64,000 bases of DNA from Hofstenia miamia (lineage: Eukaryota; Xenacoelomorpha; Acoela; Hofsteniidae). Every line of letters begins with the position of its first letter. Position 1 is the first letter of the stretch. The translations under genes and the position numbers were made by a program. Where the stretch lies: NCBI GenBank assembly GCA_900660155.1, contig CABFPE010000166.1, positions 134,422-198,421 on the forward strand, given 5' to 3'. This document shows positions 62,156-64,000 of the stretch, one piece after another. Under the pieces are notes generated by a model, which was not told the origin of the DNA, did no database searches, and saw only the letters and a list, made by a program, of their open reading frames with translations.

Positions 62156-62729
62156 TTTTTTTTAAGAATTTTCAGGAAAGTCAACGTGGGAGCTTTTATA
62201 AACTTTTGAATTTCTAGGTTGATGGGAGCATGCGGTGGGTAGAATGAGAAATTGCGGTACTGAAAAAAGATTCCAACATGTTTAATTTTGGTCGGATCGG
62301 TTGCATAATTCATGGTAGCAGCAATTTCTCAAAGTTGCAATATCATTAATGTTCGTAACATATTGTGTATGCTTTCAGTGAATTAGAAAGAGGAAACCGT
62401 TATTAGAAAGATGCAGAGAGAAAGGGTAACACAAGGAAAAACTTTGATTGTACACAATCATGAATATTTTTTATACAAAATTATTGCTCTATGAAAACAA
62501 TGCGCAATAAATGTGCTGTCAGCCAACAACAGTAGGTTAAATTTTGTTTCAGATATATTCAAATCATATCAAAGATTTCTAAAACATCATTTCGATTAAA
62601 TTAATTGGGATGCAAAGTAAAAAATAAAATTAATTTAATTTTGGTTTCCCAAAATCAATTAATTTTAATTTTAATTCTTGAAATCAATTATTCTTCAATC
62701 AATTAATTTTAGGCATCCCTGGTGGAGAC

Positions 62730-64000
62730 CCCATGGACAATAAGGTAAGCGGCTTCCTGTGTCGGTGTGTCTTTCACGTTACTTTTGTTTGGAAAATGAA
62801 AGGTTGTCTGGTAAATGCAACCTTGGGATCATGTTTAGCTGCGTGACGTTACATAAAAGTAGCTCAGTATTTTGTTTTGGAACATTGGAATTGAGTATGT
62901 CTATTTGGGGTAAGGCAATAAAAATGGTGATCGTTTTGGTGTACTTGTTATTGAGTGTAAATTCATAAGACGATCGAAACCAGAACCAAATAGTGAATCG
63001 GTATTTTTATATAATAGCCATTGGTTTCATACGGAACTTAATCATTACAGTTGATTATTCATCTTAGATTTAATCAATATTATATTATTAATCCTTCTAA
63101 ATACTAAATTCCACTAAGTCAATGAGAATTGCACTTTCTTCAGATCATACAGATACATATGCACTTTCTTCAGATCATACAGATACATAGTAAATTTTGA
63201 TCTGTGTCAATATATTACGATTGAAATCAAATCCAGACTGTGTGGGCCATAAAACACTGCCGGCTTGGGCCTAAAATCCGAAAAAGTGATACATTTATAG
63301 CTATCTTATAAAATAATTAACTAACATGCTATTGATTGTTGTTCAAATTTTATTGATACCTATTGATATCACTTATTTTTTTTTAGAAAAATGCTGTTGA
63401 TTTGATTTGAATTGATTTTCAAATATAATATTAACTGCACTTTTGGCCCCCAATTTCAATTTCTGCCCAAGGCATGGAATTCCATGACTTAAGCTCTCAA
63501 GAAAAAGATTACAACCTAAACACAACTGTTGAAATCGTTCTTTTATATAGTAAATGAACAAAACTATGGTTTAGTAGTTTGTTATTGCTGTGGAATTGAA
63601 TGCGTTTTAACACATACAAAACAACCCATCATAAATAGATTTCATCTCATTGATGTTCTTTGATGTGTTATACAGTTATTCACAATTTATTTATTAAAAA
63701 TAATTAATAATTGTAAGCTCATGCAATGTGAATGCTTTGTAAGAAATCAGAGTAGAAGGACAAATATTGGAGATGACATACCCCCCCCCCTGCACCACGG
63801 TCCTTGCGTAAGCACGTGCGGTATAGTTAATTAACAAATATGAGTATCATTGTCATCAATTTTTTTTCAAAATATCACTGTTTCCACCAATTTGCTTATT
63901 TAGGTGATATTCACCATAACTGAATGTTGACTGAAATTTAGCGATGCTCATTATAAAATATACAATTGGATTTGCAAATTTAAGCTGGGGCTGTCAATCA
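62730..64000. other. Intergenic sequence at right edge
   Basis: Holds a 30-bp tandem duplication (63131-63190) and a C10 run at 63781-63790. Short open frames only, with no gene recognised. Confidence 0.45.
63131..63190. repeat. 30-bp tandem duplication
   Basis: Two adjacent 30-bp units starting GCACTTTCTTCAGATCATAC differ only at the last base. Confidence 0.95.

Larger units (their letters stand above)
59528..62721. mobile_element. hAT-type element, 3.2 kb, with perfect 8-bp target duplication
   Basis: The ends are CACGGATGCCTACAAATTAA (left) and CAGGGATGCCTAAAATTAAT (right, read inward). They are flanked by identical GTGGAGAC at 59520-59527 and 62722-62729. Inside both ends the sequence is dense in AATTAATTTTAATT motifs. 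The TIR type and 8-bp duplication place it with hAT elements. The 3,194-bp interior contains an N gap (60342-60437), a GC-richer block (about 59940-60540) and a minisatellite (about 61755-62155). I recognise no transposase on either strand, so it appears non-autonomous or of an unfamiliar subfamily. Confidence 0.8.

Noticed and set aside
1-64000. CRISPR arrays, operons, riboswitches, rRNA genes
   Set aside because: No regularly spaced identical repeats with unique spacers, no bacterial gene organisation and no rRNA-like sequence were seen. The content is animal-type.

Overview
The window is AT-rich, intron-bearing animal DNA with very low gene density. It has (TA)n microsatellites, three long N gaps and many decayed transposons of animal-type families: Tc1, mariner, piggyBac, P/THAP, hAT, L2-like LINEs, Ty1/copia and tRNA-derived SINEs. 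No prokaryotic features are present. An invertebrate such as a cnidarian or arthropod fits, but the sequence does not settle the phylum.

The host genes are three tandem, same-strand copies of one membrane transporter of the major facilitator superfamily. The closest family I recognise is SLC18B1 (vesicular amine/polyamine transporter-like). Copy 2 (27223-30639) and copy 3 (44601-48978) each have three exons with the same intron phases (0, then 1). They predict proteins of about 420 and 409 residues. Copy 1 (8888-10805) is a pseudogene: no first exon is visible, there is one in-frame stop and two frameshifts, and a hAT-type MITE sits in its intron. The copies are about 18-19 kb apart.

Layout. 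0-8.8 kb: Ty1/copia fossil (minus), P-element-like relic, a SINE-like unit, a THAP exon, and a minisatellite. 8.9-10.8 kb: transporter pseudogene. 12-18 kb: hAT remnants, including a piggyBac-type MITE nested inside a hAT-type MITE, and a 1.3-kb hAT-type element at 16.7-18.0 kb. 19.6-21.8 kb: a nearly complete Tc1 element with doubled terminal repeats, beside a LINE endonuclease relic. 27.2-30.6 kb: transporter copy 2. 32.4-33.3 kb: piggyBac relic. 34.4-36.7 kb: a SINE in a segment that looks duplicated by the assembly. 37.9-40.2 kb: an L2-like LINE. 44.6-49 kb: transporter copy 3 with a LINE in intron 2. 49-59 kb: MITEs plus LINE, Tc1, mariner and hAT relics. 59.5-62.7 kb: a 3.2-kb hAT-type element with a perfect 8-bp target duplication.

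I found no coherent new multi-gene system. The most notable signals are the transporter array, the families of GC-rich non-autonomous hAT-like elements whose ends carry reiterated short motifs, the nested insertions, and several probable assembly artefacts.
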